Below are positions 42,995 through 50,778 of a DNA stretch of 64,000 nucleotides, piece by piece. Location of the stretch: positions 3,596,001 to 3,660,000 of the forward strand of contig NZ_JAGIOF010000001.1 of assembly GCF_017876535.1 (NCBI RefSeq), given 5' to 3'. The translations under genes were made by a program, and so were the position numbers. This DNA comes from Paeniglutamicibacter kerguelensis (GTDB lineage Bacteria; Actinomycetota; Actinomycetes; Actinomycetales; Micrococcaceae). Within the stretch, counting starts at the first letter, position 1. Every line of letters starts with the position of its first letter. The notes beneath the pieces were generated by a model. It did not search any database, had not been told where the DNA came from, and saw only the letters and a program-made list of their open reading frames with translations.

Positions 42995-44635
42995 TTATTT
43001 TGAGCCAATTTTTGCCGCCCACGGGTAGTACATGAAGTTGATCGACGGCGAGGCGCCGGTGATCTTGTTGTTCATCCACAGCAGGTTCGGGCTCTCGTAG
43101 AGCGGCAGCCACGGGATCTCCGCATTGGTGATCTCCTGTGCCACGAGGGACTTGGTGAAGCGCTCGTCCTGATCCATGGTTTGCACGGCATCGGTGACGG
43201 ACTTGTCGAAATCCGGGTTTGACCACTTGCCGTAGTTGGAGAAGTCGTCGGTGCGCAGGATGGAGAACATCTCCTGCGGGTCGGCCACGGAAAGGTACCA
43301 GCTGGTGAAGTAGAGGTCGGTGCCCTTGCGCGCTTCAGGGTCGGAGAAGAGTGCGGTGTAGGCGTTGGGGGTCACCGTGTTGATCTTCGCCTTGAGGCCG
43401 ATCGACTCCGCCGCGGCCGCTGTGGCCTGCGAAATCACGGCGAAGTCATTGCTGATCGGCGCGGTGGTGATGGTGATTTCCTGGCCTTCAACGCCCTGCT
43501 CCTTGATGATCTTGGCCGCTGCCTCGACGTCGTAGGGGTAATCCTCGAGGTCCTTGAACGCCGCCTCCTTGGTGGCAGGATCCGCATGACTCCACACCGA
43601 TTCGGTGGTCAACGAATTGGTTCGCTTGGCATATCCGGACGCCGCGGCCTGAACCAGGCCGTTGCGGTCGATTGCCATCAGCAGCGCCTTGCGGACCTCC
43701 GGCTTGCCCAACGGGCCTTCAGGGTTTGAGGCAATCAGCGACTGCACCGCGGTGTTCATCCCGAAGTGAACCTGGCCGGCGCCCGAGGCGTCCAATTCCT
43801 TCACTGCATTGGTTGGAACTAGCCATCCGCCGTCCACTTCGCCCGACTTCATCGCGTTGACGCGCGCCACCGGATCGGTCATGACCACGAAGTCGAGTTC
43901 CTTGGCCTTGGCCTTCAGGTCCTTGTCCCAGTAGTTGTCGAATCGCGTCAGGGACAGCTTTTCGCCGCTCTGCCACTTTTTGAGCTCGAACGGTCCGGTG
44001 CAGTTGACCCCACCCTTGGAGTTTCCGTAATCGGCGCCGAGCTTCGCCATGGTTGCGGCATTGCCGATAACGCCCGCGGCACCGGACATCGACTCGTTGA
44101 AGAGCGCATCGGGCTGCTTCGAGGTAACGGTGACCTCGTTCGGGCCGGTCTTCTTGATGCTTTCAACATTCTGGTAGACCGAGAACCAGAAGGACCCGAC
44201 CTTCGGATCCAGGTGGCGGTTCATGGATGCCACCACGTCGTCCGCGGTGAGCGTGGTGCCGTCGTGGAACTTCACACCCTCGCGGATGGTGTAAACCCAG
44301 GTGTTGGGCGTCCGATTCTCATACTTCGTGGCCAAGCCCGGGGAGATCGACATGTCGTCGTTCAGCCGCACCAGGGATTCACACACATTGGAGAGGATCT
44401 GGTTGTCGGCGTAGTCGAAGGCGTAGACGTAGTCCAGCGAGAACGGCTCGGCGTAGGTGGACCATATCAGCTTGTCCAGCTCGCCGGTCGGGGCAGGTGT
44501 ATTGGCGGTAACTTCATAGCTCGGCGCCACGGCTCCTGCACCACCGCCAGCACCACCCCCGGGGGAGGCCGAGCAGGCAGCAAGCGTCAGAACGGCACTT
44601 GCCGCCAGCGCCAGCTTCAGGGACTTGTTTCTCAT
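42995..44635 (-). CDS. Peptide-type ABC transporter substrate-binding lipoprotein (copy 2, orphan)
   Basis: 546 residues, a close full-length paralogue of the protein at 38588 (shared TADDVVASMNRHLDPKVGSF, NCTGPFELKKWQSGEK, VRKALLMAIDRNGLVQAA). Lipobox LAAC with Cys21, then a Gly-rich linker. No permease or ATPase follows; a strong terminator lies directly behind it. It probably docks to the DppBC-DppDF importer encoded 4 kb away and widens or shifts its substrate range. Upstream lies the remnant of an amidohydrolase gene, so its mRNA has a leader of about 260 nt from the promoter at 44902. Confidence 0.9.
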   Translation of the reverse strand: MRNKSLKLALAASAVLTLAACSASPGGGAGGGAGAVAPSYEVTANTPAPTGELDKLIWSTYAEPFSLDYVYAFDYADNQILSNVCESLVRLNDDMSISPGLATKYENRTPNTWVYTIREGVKFHDGTTLTADDVVASMNRHLDPKVGSFWFSVYQNVESIKKTGPNEVTVTSKQPDALFNESMSGAAGVIGNAATMAKLGADYGNSKGGVNCTGPFELKKWQSGEKLSLTRFDNYWDKDLKAKAKELDFVVMTDPVARVNAMKSGEVDGGWLVPTNAVKELDASGAGQVHFGMNTAVQSLIASNPEGPLGKPEVRKALLMAIDRNGLVQAAASGYAKRTNSLTTESVWSHADPATKEAAFKDLEDYPYDVEAAAKIIKEQGVEGQEITITTAPISNDFAVISQATAAAAESIGLKAKINTVTPNAYTALFSDPEARKGTDLYFTSWYLSVADPQEMFSILRTDDFSNYGKWSNPDFDKSVTDAVQTMDQDERFTKSLVAQEITNAEIPWLPLYESPNLLWMNNKITGASPSINFMYYPWAAKIGSK

Positions 44636-44651
44636 TTTTCAGGCTCCTTGC

Positions 44652-44869
44652 TCAGGTGGAACAGATCGTCGTCTTCAAAGCGAACACAATTGGCCATAGA
44701 TCCCGGATGCGCGGGACCCGGCCGGGGTTGGTAATCCTCGGCGTGAAACTCAAATAGGGGTTTGGTGCAATGGCCAGGCGGCTGGAAGTGGCTCCGCCGG
44801 ACGGTCGGCCCCGCAGGACCGCATGGAATTCCCGCGCCCAAGAAGCCGCACTACAGAATCCCCAACCAT
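44652..44869 (-). pseudogene. Collapsed remnant of an amidohydrolase gene
   Basis: At the place where the intact block has the amidohydrolase, only about 220 bp remain. The ribosome-binding region and start survive (minus strand GAGACGGGGGTCAC then ATG at 44869; intact copy GAGACGAGGGTCACAA then ATG). The far end, read in another frame, still resembles the amidohydrolase C-terminus: LAIAPNPYLSFTPRIT against FAIVHPNPFDVAPEDI. It ends with a stop 16 bp before the next gene, against 13 bp in the intact copy. The middle of the gene, about 1.4 kb, is deleted and the frame is broken. Confidence 0.65.
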
Positions 44870-44901
44870 GTGACCCCCGTCTCTTCAGAGTGATAGTTAT
44901 G

Positions 44902-44952
44902 ACCCTAAGTGCCGTCAATGCCGCTGTCAATGGTGTTGACATAGACGTTGTC
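44902..44952. promoter_or_regulatory. Nested operator and divergent promoters, binding protein copy 2 / TetR copy 2
   Basis: Core TGTCAA-N5-TTGACA at 44925-44941 (centre 44933). Outer half sites GTCAAT (44914-44919) and GTTGTC (44947-44952) are each 16.5 bp away. Minus-strand promoter: -35 TTGACA (44930-44925), 17 bp, -10 TAGGGT (44907-44902). On the plus strand TTGACA at 44936-44941 is followed after 17 bp by GAATGT, similar to the TetR copy 1 arrangement. Confidence 0.78.
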
Positions 44953-45019
44953 AGCATCGAATGTAGGATGATCGGAGAAACCATCAGATCCCGCCCCGGC
45001 GGATAGAACGGAGGCCCGC

Positions 45020-45688
45020 GTGTCAGGCAAATCATCGACCGGCAGGCCAGCCAAGGCGCCGCTGGATCGCGAAGTCTTTGTCGAAGCGGCGTTTCGCCTG
45101 GCGTCACGCCCGCACACACTGAGCCTGACCTACCGCGATCTCGGCAAGGAAGTGGGGGTCGACCCCACCGCGATATATCGGCATTTCCAAAGCAAGGAAA
45201 GCCTCATGCAGGAGCTGCTCGACAGGCTCTTCAAGATGGCCCATGACCGGAGGACCGTCCCGACTTCGCAGTGGGAAGACTGCCTGGCGGAATTTGCTGC
45301 GTTGACCCTCGACACTTTCTTGGAGTACCCGGCCATCGCCGTCACCGCAACATCGCTGACCACCAGCGGGCAGGGGGAACTCGACAGCATCGAACTCATG
45401 CTCTCCTGCTTCTCCGAGGCGGGCCTGCGCGGAGGCGCCCTGGCCGAGCAGTATGCGATTTTAGGCGCCTACGTGCTGGCCGGCGCGGCCGGACTGGCCC
45501 GCGACCTGGCGGAATCCTCCGACCCTGAATCACACGAATGGTTCACGGGACCGCTACTCGTCGACCCGTCGCACCACCCACTCGTCGCCTCCATCCGGGA
45601 CGAGATCCTCGCACTCGACCACCGGGAAATTTTCCTCGCCGGCGTGCGGCAAATCATCCGCACGGCGGCGGACAAGGGCAGAAACTAA
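45020..45688 (+). CDS. TetR-family regulator, copy 2
   Basis: 222 residues from GTG at 45020 with CGGAGG upstream, as in copy 1. DNA-binding domain REVFVEAAFRLASRPHTLSL with YRDLGKEVGVDPTAIYRHFQSKESLMQELL; the recognition helix (VDPTAIYRHF) is identical to copy 1, so both should read the same operator. The ligand domains differ more, so they may respond to different inducers. It ends at the normal family length, without the tail of copy 1. Likely autoregulated through the nested operator. Confidence 0.88.
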   Translation: MSGKSSTGRPAKAPLDREVFVEAAFRLASRPHTLSLTYRDLGKEVGVDPTAIYRHFQSKESLMQELLDRLFKMAHDRRTVPTSQWEDCLAEFAALTLDTFLEYPAIAVTATSLTTSGQGELDSIELMLSCFSEAGLRGGALAEQYAILGAYVLAGAAGLARDLAESSDPESHEWFTGPLLVDPSHHPLVASIRDEILALDHREIFLAGVRQIIRTAADKGRN

Positions 45689-45770
45689 GGGCAGTCCGGC
45701 GACACGACTTGGGCCTCCCGGCCCGGGCCGTGGAACAATCCGAAGATCCGCCCAACGAAGGACCGAACCG

Positions 45771-47006
45771 GTGACCACTACCCAAGCACGCCTCCAGAAA
45801 ACCCGGGGCGGCAATGCCGCATGGATCGTGGTGGTCATTGCGGGCATCAGTGCGGCCCTGCACATCTGGAAGCTGCCCGCCGCACTGCCGCTGATCCAGG
45901 AAAGCTTGGGTTTCTCGCTGCTGACGGCCGGGGTACTGCTGGGCATTGTCCAGCTTGCCGGAATCGTCGGCGGGCTGGCCGTCTCCCTGCTGGCCGAGGT
46001 CATCGGGCCGCGCCGAACCCTTCTCCTGGGACTGCTCTTGCTCAGCGCCGGATCTGCATTCGGCGCACTGTCCACCGGGGCAGGCATGCTGCTGGCCTCC
46101 CGCGCCGTCGAGGGTGTCGGCTTCATCGTGGCGACGGTGGTGGGACCCGGGCTGATCAGGTCCCATACGCCGGCGCGGCGCGTCAACCTTGCGGTGGGAT
46201 GCTGGAGCGCATACCAGGGAACAGCCACCTTGGTTGGCCTGCTGGCCAGCGCTTTCTTGCTGCAGGTCGCCAGCTGGCAGTCGCTGTGGTGGATGATGGC
46301 CGCGGTCAGCCTGCTGCCCATCCCGCTGGTCCTGCGCTTTGTCCCGGCCGACCCCGCAGCGGGCACCGGCGGCGCACGCACGGCAATGGCCCGCATCGGC
46401 ATCACGGCGCGGTCGGGACGGGTCTGGATCGCCGGCATCGTCTTTGGCTGCTACACGATCCAGTGGATGGCGGTGGTCGGATTCCTGCCCACCGTCTACG
46501 CGCAGAGCGGGATTTCCGGGGTCGGGCCCGGCGTGCTCACCGGAGTGGTCGGCGGGATGAATGCCGTGGGCGCCCTGGCCACCGGGTACCTGCTGCAGCG
46601 CGGGGCGCCAGCGCGCCTGCTGCTGAACCTGGCCTTCATGTCGATGGGTGTCACCAGCGTGCTGACCTTCGCGGTCGACTGGTCGCAGGTGCCCCACGGC
46701 ATGGCCTGGCAGGTGGCCTGCGTTGCGTTGTTCTCGCTGACCGGCGCGATGGTGCCGACCACACTGACCCGCATGGCGGTGGATCTGGCCCCGGAGGGCG
46801 GATCGGCGCCCGCGGCCATGGGGTTGATGCAGCAGATCTTCAATATCGGCAACTTCACCGGCCCGATGATCGTGGCCTGGTTGGCCACAACCACCGGCGG
46901 CTGGTCCTCCACCTGGTGGATGACCTGTGGCTTTGCCGCCCTCGGCATCCTGCTCTCGCTCGCGCTGAGCGAGCGGCGGCTTGGGCTGCGCTTCTCACAC
47001 CGCTAG
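45771..47006 (+). CDS. MFS transporter (CynX/NimT-like)
   Basis: 411 residues from GTG at 45771 with GAAGGACC upstream. Twelve spans. The loop after helix 2 reads LLAEVIGPRRTLLLGLLLLS; the second half starts at about residue 215. The pattern LPAALPLIQESLGFSLLTAG with QWMAVVGFLPTVYAQSG resembles CynX/NimT-like carriers of small anions or drugs. It runs in the same direction as TetR copy 2, 80 bp behind it, so it may be co-transcribed with it. Substrate unknown. Confidence 0.85.
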   Translation: MTTTQARLQKTRGGNAAWIVVVIAGISAALHIWKLPAALPLIQESLGFSLLTAGVLLGIVQLAGIVGGLAVSLLAEVIGPRRTLLLGLLLLSAGSAFGALSTGAGMLLASRAVEGVGFIVATVVGPGLIRSHTPARRVNLAVGCWSAYQGTATLVGLLASAFLLQVASWQSLWWMMAAVSLLPIPLVLRFVPADPAAGTGGARTAMARIGITARSGRVWIAGIVFGCYTIQWMAVVGFLPTVYAQSGISGVGPGVLTGVVGGMNAVGALATGYLLQRGAPARLLLNLAFMSMGVTSVLTFAVDWSQVPHGMAWQVACVALFSLTGAMVPTTLTRMAVDLAPEGGSAPAAMGLMQQIFNIGNFTGPMIVAWLATTTGGWSSTWWMTCGFAALGILLSLALSERRLGLRFSHR

Positions 47007-47038
47007 AAGACTGCCCCCTAAATACGACATTGGAAACA

Positions 47039-47076
47039 CCGAGTCCCCGGACGGAAGGTCCTGCCCGGGGACTCGG
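47039..47076. terminator. Hairpin between the MFS and AlkP-superfamily genes
   Basis: CCGAGTCCCCGG (47039-47050) pairs perfectly with CCGGGGACTCGG (47065-47076). Convergent genes on both sides. Confidence 0.8.
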
Positions 47077-47100
47077 CGCCTGTGGCCGTGCGTGCGCCCG

Positions 47101-47925
47101 TCAGCCCTTGCGGCACTCCAGCAGCAGCGGGGTCAGTTCCGAGGGCGCGAGCGCTTCCGGCCAGTGTTCCAACGAGCCGCCGAAGCGGGTTGCCGCAACA
47201 AACGAGGCCCGTTCCACGGCGCTGTCGGAGCCATGACCGCCGGCATCAACGTGCCCGTGGTCGGTGGTGAGCACCAGGTACCAGTCCTCGCCGAGTTCCT
47301 CGACGCGGCGGGCGATGGCCTGCTTGATGCGCGAAAGGTGGCCCTCCACCCGGGTCATGGCCGCGGCGTATTGCGCGCTGTGCGGCCCGTAGACATGCCC
47401 CTCGTCATCCGCGTCGCAGAAGTAGATGAAGGAAACATCCGGCCCCTTGGCGGACAGGACGTCGACGGCATGGTCGGCGATCTGCGCGTCCACCGTTTGG
47501 TAGCCGTAGGTTTCCCCGTCGCGGGAGATCACCCGGTGGTGGCCGGAGCGCTGCTGTTCGCGCCGCTCCCAGAGGACCGGTCCGGCGTCGGCCGGGTCCA
47601 CCAGCGGCGGCCATCCGGCCGCCGCCATGGTGGTGGTCGACTGGTCGGCGAAGTAGGCCCGGCTCAGAAAATCCGGGCGGTGCAGCAGTTGGTGGCCAAT
47701 GAACTTGTTGTCCTTGACCCCGTGCTCGGCGTGGGTGCTGCCGGTGAGCAGGGTGGACCAGCCCGGCCCCGACAGGGTGGGCACCTCCATCACCAGCTCG
47801 TTGAACACGCCCTGCTCGATCACCGCGTCGAGCGTCGGCATTTTTCCGGTGCCGCGCGCCAGGTCGATGCGCAGGCCGTCGATTCCCACCAACGCAATTT
47901 TCGGGCTTGCGGTCTTCGGGCTCAT
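47101..47925 (-). CDS. Alkaline-phosphatase-superfamily hydrolase (phosphodiesterase/phosphonate hydrolase type)
   Basis: 274 residues, no signal peptide. Metal and catalytic motifs of the nucleotide pyrophosphatase/phosphonoacetate hydrolase group: GIDGLR near the start (first metal Asp), nucleophile region VPTLSGPGWSTLLTG (about 48-62), DADDEGHVYG (Asp and His), and TTDHGHVDAGGHGSD (Asp, His, His). It is shorter than most relatives and is cytoplasmic, so it acts on an imported compound. Its start overlaps the ABC ATPase stop (ATGA), making it the last gene of the transporter operon. Removal of phosphate from an imported organophosphonate or phosphodiester is the most economical reading. Confidence 0.82.
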   Translation of the reverse strand: MSPKTASPKIALVGIDGLRIDLARGTGKMPTLDAVIEQGVFNELVMEVPTLSGPGWSTLLTGSTHAEHGVKDNKFIGHQLLHRPDFLSRAYFADQSTTTMAAAGWPPLVDPADAGPVLWERREQQRSGHHRVISRDGETYGYQTVDAQIADHAVDVLSAKGPDVSFIYFCDADDEGHVYGPHSAQYAAAMTRVEGHLSRIKQAIARRVEELGEDWYLVLTTDHGHVDAGGHGSDSAVERASFVAATRFGGSLEHWPEALAPSELTPLLLECRKG

Positions 47926-48980
47926 GCCGCACGCTCCGCATCAACCAGCACCGAGGAGCGTCGGGTGTGGACCTCGACGCGTTGGGCCAGCGTGAACCCG
48001 GCGGCCTCGTGCGAGGGCATGTCCACCCTCAGGCTGGACCCGGCATGTTCGACGACCACGCTGGTCGTGGGGCCGCGCAGCACCATGGAGCTGACGATCC
48101 CTTCCCCGCGGCTCTGCGCCAGCAGGCTCAGGTCCTCCGGACGGACCAAGGCCTCCAGGCCCGTGGCGGCGAGCAGCTCCGGGGCCGTGTTGGACATCGG
48201 CATCCGGTGGCCCAGCACCGTGACCTCGTTGCCCGCGCGCAGCGCGGGGATCCGGTTCACGGCCCCGACGAACTCGGAGACAAAGGGCGTGCGTGGGCGC
48301 TGGTAGATCTCCTGCGGGGAACCGAGCTGTTCGATGCGCCCGTTGAGCATCACGCCCACCCGGTCCGCGACCGTCAGGGCCTCCTCCTGGTCGTGGGTGA
48401 CCAGCAGGGTGGTGGTCCCGGACTGCGTCTGGATCCGCCGGATTTCCTCGCGCAGGTGCACCCGCACCTGCGCATCCAGGGCCGAAAGCGGCTCGTCGAG
48501 CAACAGCACCCGCGGCTCGATCGCCAGCGCGCGGGCCAGTGCCACGCGCTGCTGCTGGCCGCCGGAGAGCTGGGCTGGGAACTTGGCCGCGTGTTCGCCC
48601 AGCCCCACGGTTTCCAGCAGCTCCTTGGCCCGGGCGGTGCGCTTGCCCGGTGACGTCCCGGCGACCTTCAGCCCATAGGCAACGTTTTCCACCGCAGACA
48701 TGTGCGGGAAGAGGCTGTAGGCCTGGAAGACGATCCCGATGCCGCGCTCGCGCACCGGGGTGCGGGTCATGTCCTTGCCGGAGATCCGCACGGTGCCGGC
48801 GTCCGGGGTTTCAAGCCCGGCCAGCACGCGCAGGATCGTGGTCTTGCCGCAGCCCGAGGGGCCCAGCAGTGCCAGCAGCTCGCCGCCGGCGAGGTCCAGG
48901 TCCAAGTTGTCCAGCACCATGCGGCCACCGAAGGCCTTGTTGATGCCGGCCAGTGAGACTTCTGCAGAATCCCGGGTCAT
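47922..48980 (-). CDS. ABC transporter ATPase with TOBE domain (2-aminoethylphosphonate/putrescine/iron type)
   Basis: 352 residues from ATG at 48980, with AAAGGGGG upstream; the open frame upstream lies inside the permease gene. Walker A GPSGCGKTT, FQAYSLFPHMSAVENVAYGL, signature LSGGQQQR, Walker B VLLLDEPLSALDAQVR and switch THDQEEAL are all present. A TOBE-like C-terminal domain (about 255-352) follows. This is the POPT/CUT2-like group that energises import of polyamines, ferric ion, thiamine or 2-aminoethylphosphonate. The order of genes (binding protein, two permeases, ATPase, phospho-hydrolase) favours the last. Confidence 0.9.
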   Translation of the reverse strand: MTRDSAEVSLAGINKAFGGRMVLDNLDLDLAGGELLALLGPSGCGKTTILRVLAGLETPDAGTVRISGKDMTRTPVRERGIGIVFQAYSLFPHMSAVENVAYGLKVAGTSPGKRTARAKELLETVGLGEHAAKFPAQLSGGQQQRVALARALAIEPRVLLLDEPLSALDAQVRVHLREEIRRIQTQSGTTTLLVTHDQEEALTVADRVGVMLNGRIEQLGSPQEIYQRPRTPFVSEFVGAVNRIPALRAGNEVTVLGHRMPMSNTAPELLAATGLEALVRPEDLSLLAQSRGEGIVSSMVLRGPTTSVVVEHAGSSLRVDMPSHEAAGFTLAQRVEVHTRRSSVLVDAERAA

Positions 48981-49846
48981 CGGGATCCCCCTTTCGTGGT
49001 GGATTTCTTGGTGCCGCGCCGCGCCGTCACTGAAGACAGGGACGCCAGCAACAGCCAGGTGGCCAGGATGGTGAGGAAGGACAGGGCGGCCGCGGCGCGC
49101 GGCTGGTTCATGCCCACCTGCACCATGAAGACCGGGAAGGTCGAGTGCAGCAGCAGGCTGGCCAGCGCGTACTCCCCCAGCACCATGGCGCAGGAGAGTA
49201 GCGCGGAACCCAGCAGGGCCGCGCGCATGTTCGGCAGCACCACGTGGAGAAGCGTCTGCCGGGGCTTGGCACCCAGGCTGGCGCTTGCGGCGAACAGGGT
49301 TTGGACATCCAGGGCGCGGATTCCCGCGTCCAGGCTCCGGTAGACCAGCGGCAGCGTGAGCACCATGTAGAAGGGAACCAGCGAATACGTGCTGACCAGG
49401 AAGCTGGGTGCCACGTTGCGGAAGAACAGGTTCGCCCCGCCCACCAGCGCGATGGCCGGCACCACGTAGGGAACCACTGACAGCCACTCGGTCAGCCGCA
49501 GCATCTTCGGGGCTTTCAAATGCAGGAAGAGCAGCGTCGGCACCAGCAGCACCAAGGATCCCAGCGTGCTGAGCACCGCCAGCTCCAGGGTGGTGAACAA
49601 TTGCGCGGCGAAGTCGGTGCCCGCCAGTGCGTCGGTGAGCGGTTCGAGCGTGAAGCCCTTCCCCGGCAGGGTGAAGCCGAATGCGGCCGAGGCCACCAGC
49701 GGTATGAAGAACATGACCAGCGCCGCGGCAAAGATGATGATCCGCGCGGTGTCCTGCAACTTCGGTGCGCCGGCCGGCTTCGTGCGCGGCGCTGCTTTTG
49801 GTCGTGCTTCCCGGAGTGTTTCGGGTGCAGTTTCTAGCGCAGCCAT
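48977..49846 (-). CDS. ABC transporter permease (second, 2-AEP-type)
   Basis: 289 residues from ATG at 49846, with AAGGACC upstream. After an Ala/Pro-rich lead come six hydrophobic spans. The coupling helix region is LFAASASLGAKPRQTLLHVV and the last span is followed by a Lys/Arg-rich tail. It pairs with the permease at 49834 and overlaps the ATPase by four bases. Confidence 0.88.
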   Translation of the reverse strand: MAALETAPETLREARPKAAPRTKPAGAPKLQDTARIIIFAAALVMFFIPLVASAAFGFTLPGKGFTLEPLTDALAGTDFAAQLFTTLELAVLSTLGSLVLLVPTLLFLHLKAPKMLRLTEWLSVVPYVVPAIALVGGANLFFRNVAPSFLVSTYSLVPFYMVLTLPLVYRSLDAGIRALDVQTLFAASASLGAKPRQTLLHVVLPNMRAALLGSALLSCAMVLGEYALASLLLHSTFPVFMVQVGMNQPRAAAALSFLTILATWLLLASLSSVTARRGTKKSTTKGGSR

Positions 49847-50778
49847 TTGTTGGTCCTTCTTTCCAGCAGGGTCCGCAGGCCCATGGCCGCCACCACGATC
49901 ACGATCATGCCGGTGACAAGCGCCGCGGCGAAGCTTTCGTCCGCCATGACGTCCCCGGAGATGAAGAAGCCGATCAGGATCGGCACCAGGTTCACCCGGC
50001 CCCCGGCCAGCGCGTAGGCGGTGGCATAGGCGCTGAACGAGTTGGCGAAGAGCAGCAACAGTGCGCCGACGATCGGCGGCCACATGATGGGCAGGGCCAC
50101 GTCCGCCAGGTAGCGGAAGCGGCTGGCACCCAGTGAGTAGGCGGCCTCGGGCCACTGCTTTTTCAGGGAGCCGAAGGCCGGCAGCATCAGGATGGCCATC
50201 AGCGGGACCTGGAAGTACAGGTACACCAGGGCCAGCCCGAAGAACGATGCCAGCTGGATGTTCTCGCTCAGGTTCCAGCCGGTCAGCGACAGGATGATGC
50301 GGGTCGCCAAGCCCTGCACGCCGAGGGTCGCGATGAACGCGAAGGCCAACGCCACCCCGCCCATCTGCGAGGCCACCGCGGAGAAGGACAGCACCAGGTT
50401 CCGCAGCCAGGCCGGCTTGGTGCCGGTGGCCAGGGCCCACGCCAGGATGAATCCCAGCACCCCTCCGACCGCCGCGGTCAGCAGGGACAGGTTGATGGTC
50501 TGGATGAACGCATCGCGGTACTGCGGTTCAAAAAGCTTCGCCATGGGCTCCAGGGAAAACTGCCCGTCCACCCGGAAGCTGGTGAAGATGTTGGTGGCGA
50601 TCGGGGCGATCAGGAACACCGAGAGGAACACCAGCAGCGGCAGCGCGCCCAGCCATCCGGCCAGCTTGCCCGGTGCCTTGCGGGTTGTATTATGCGTTGT
50701 CTTACGCGATGTCTTGCTTGGCGGCGGTGTCTGCACCGCCTCGGGCCGGTCGGCCGCCTTGTCGAGCTCGATCGTCAC
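49834..50778 (-). CDS. ABC transporter permease (first, 2-AEP-type)
   Basis: 314 residues from GTG at 50778, whose GTGA overlaps the binding-protein stop. A hydrophilic lead of about 45 residues precedes six spans. Coupling helix AAYSLGASRFRYLADVALPI. It overlaps the next permease by 13 bases. Together they form the pore for the binding protein at 50775. Confidence 0.88.
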   Translation of the reverse strand: MTIELDKAADRPEAVQTPPPSKTSRKTTHNTTRKAPGKLAGWLGALPLLVFLSVFLIAPIATNIFTSFRVDGQFSLEPMAKLFEPQYRDAFIQTINLSLLTAAVGGVLGFILAWALATGTKPAWLRNLVLSFSAVASQMGGVALAFAFIATLGVQGLATRIILSLTGWNLSENIQLASFFGLALVYLYFQVPLMAILMLPAFGSLKKQWPEAAYSLGASRFRYLADVALPIMWPPIVGALLLLFANSFSAYATAYALAGGRVNLVPILIGFFISGDVMADESFAAALVTGMIVIVVAAMGLRTLLERRTNKWLR

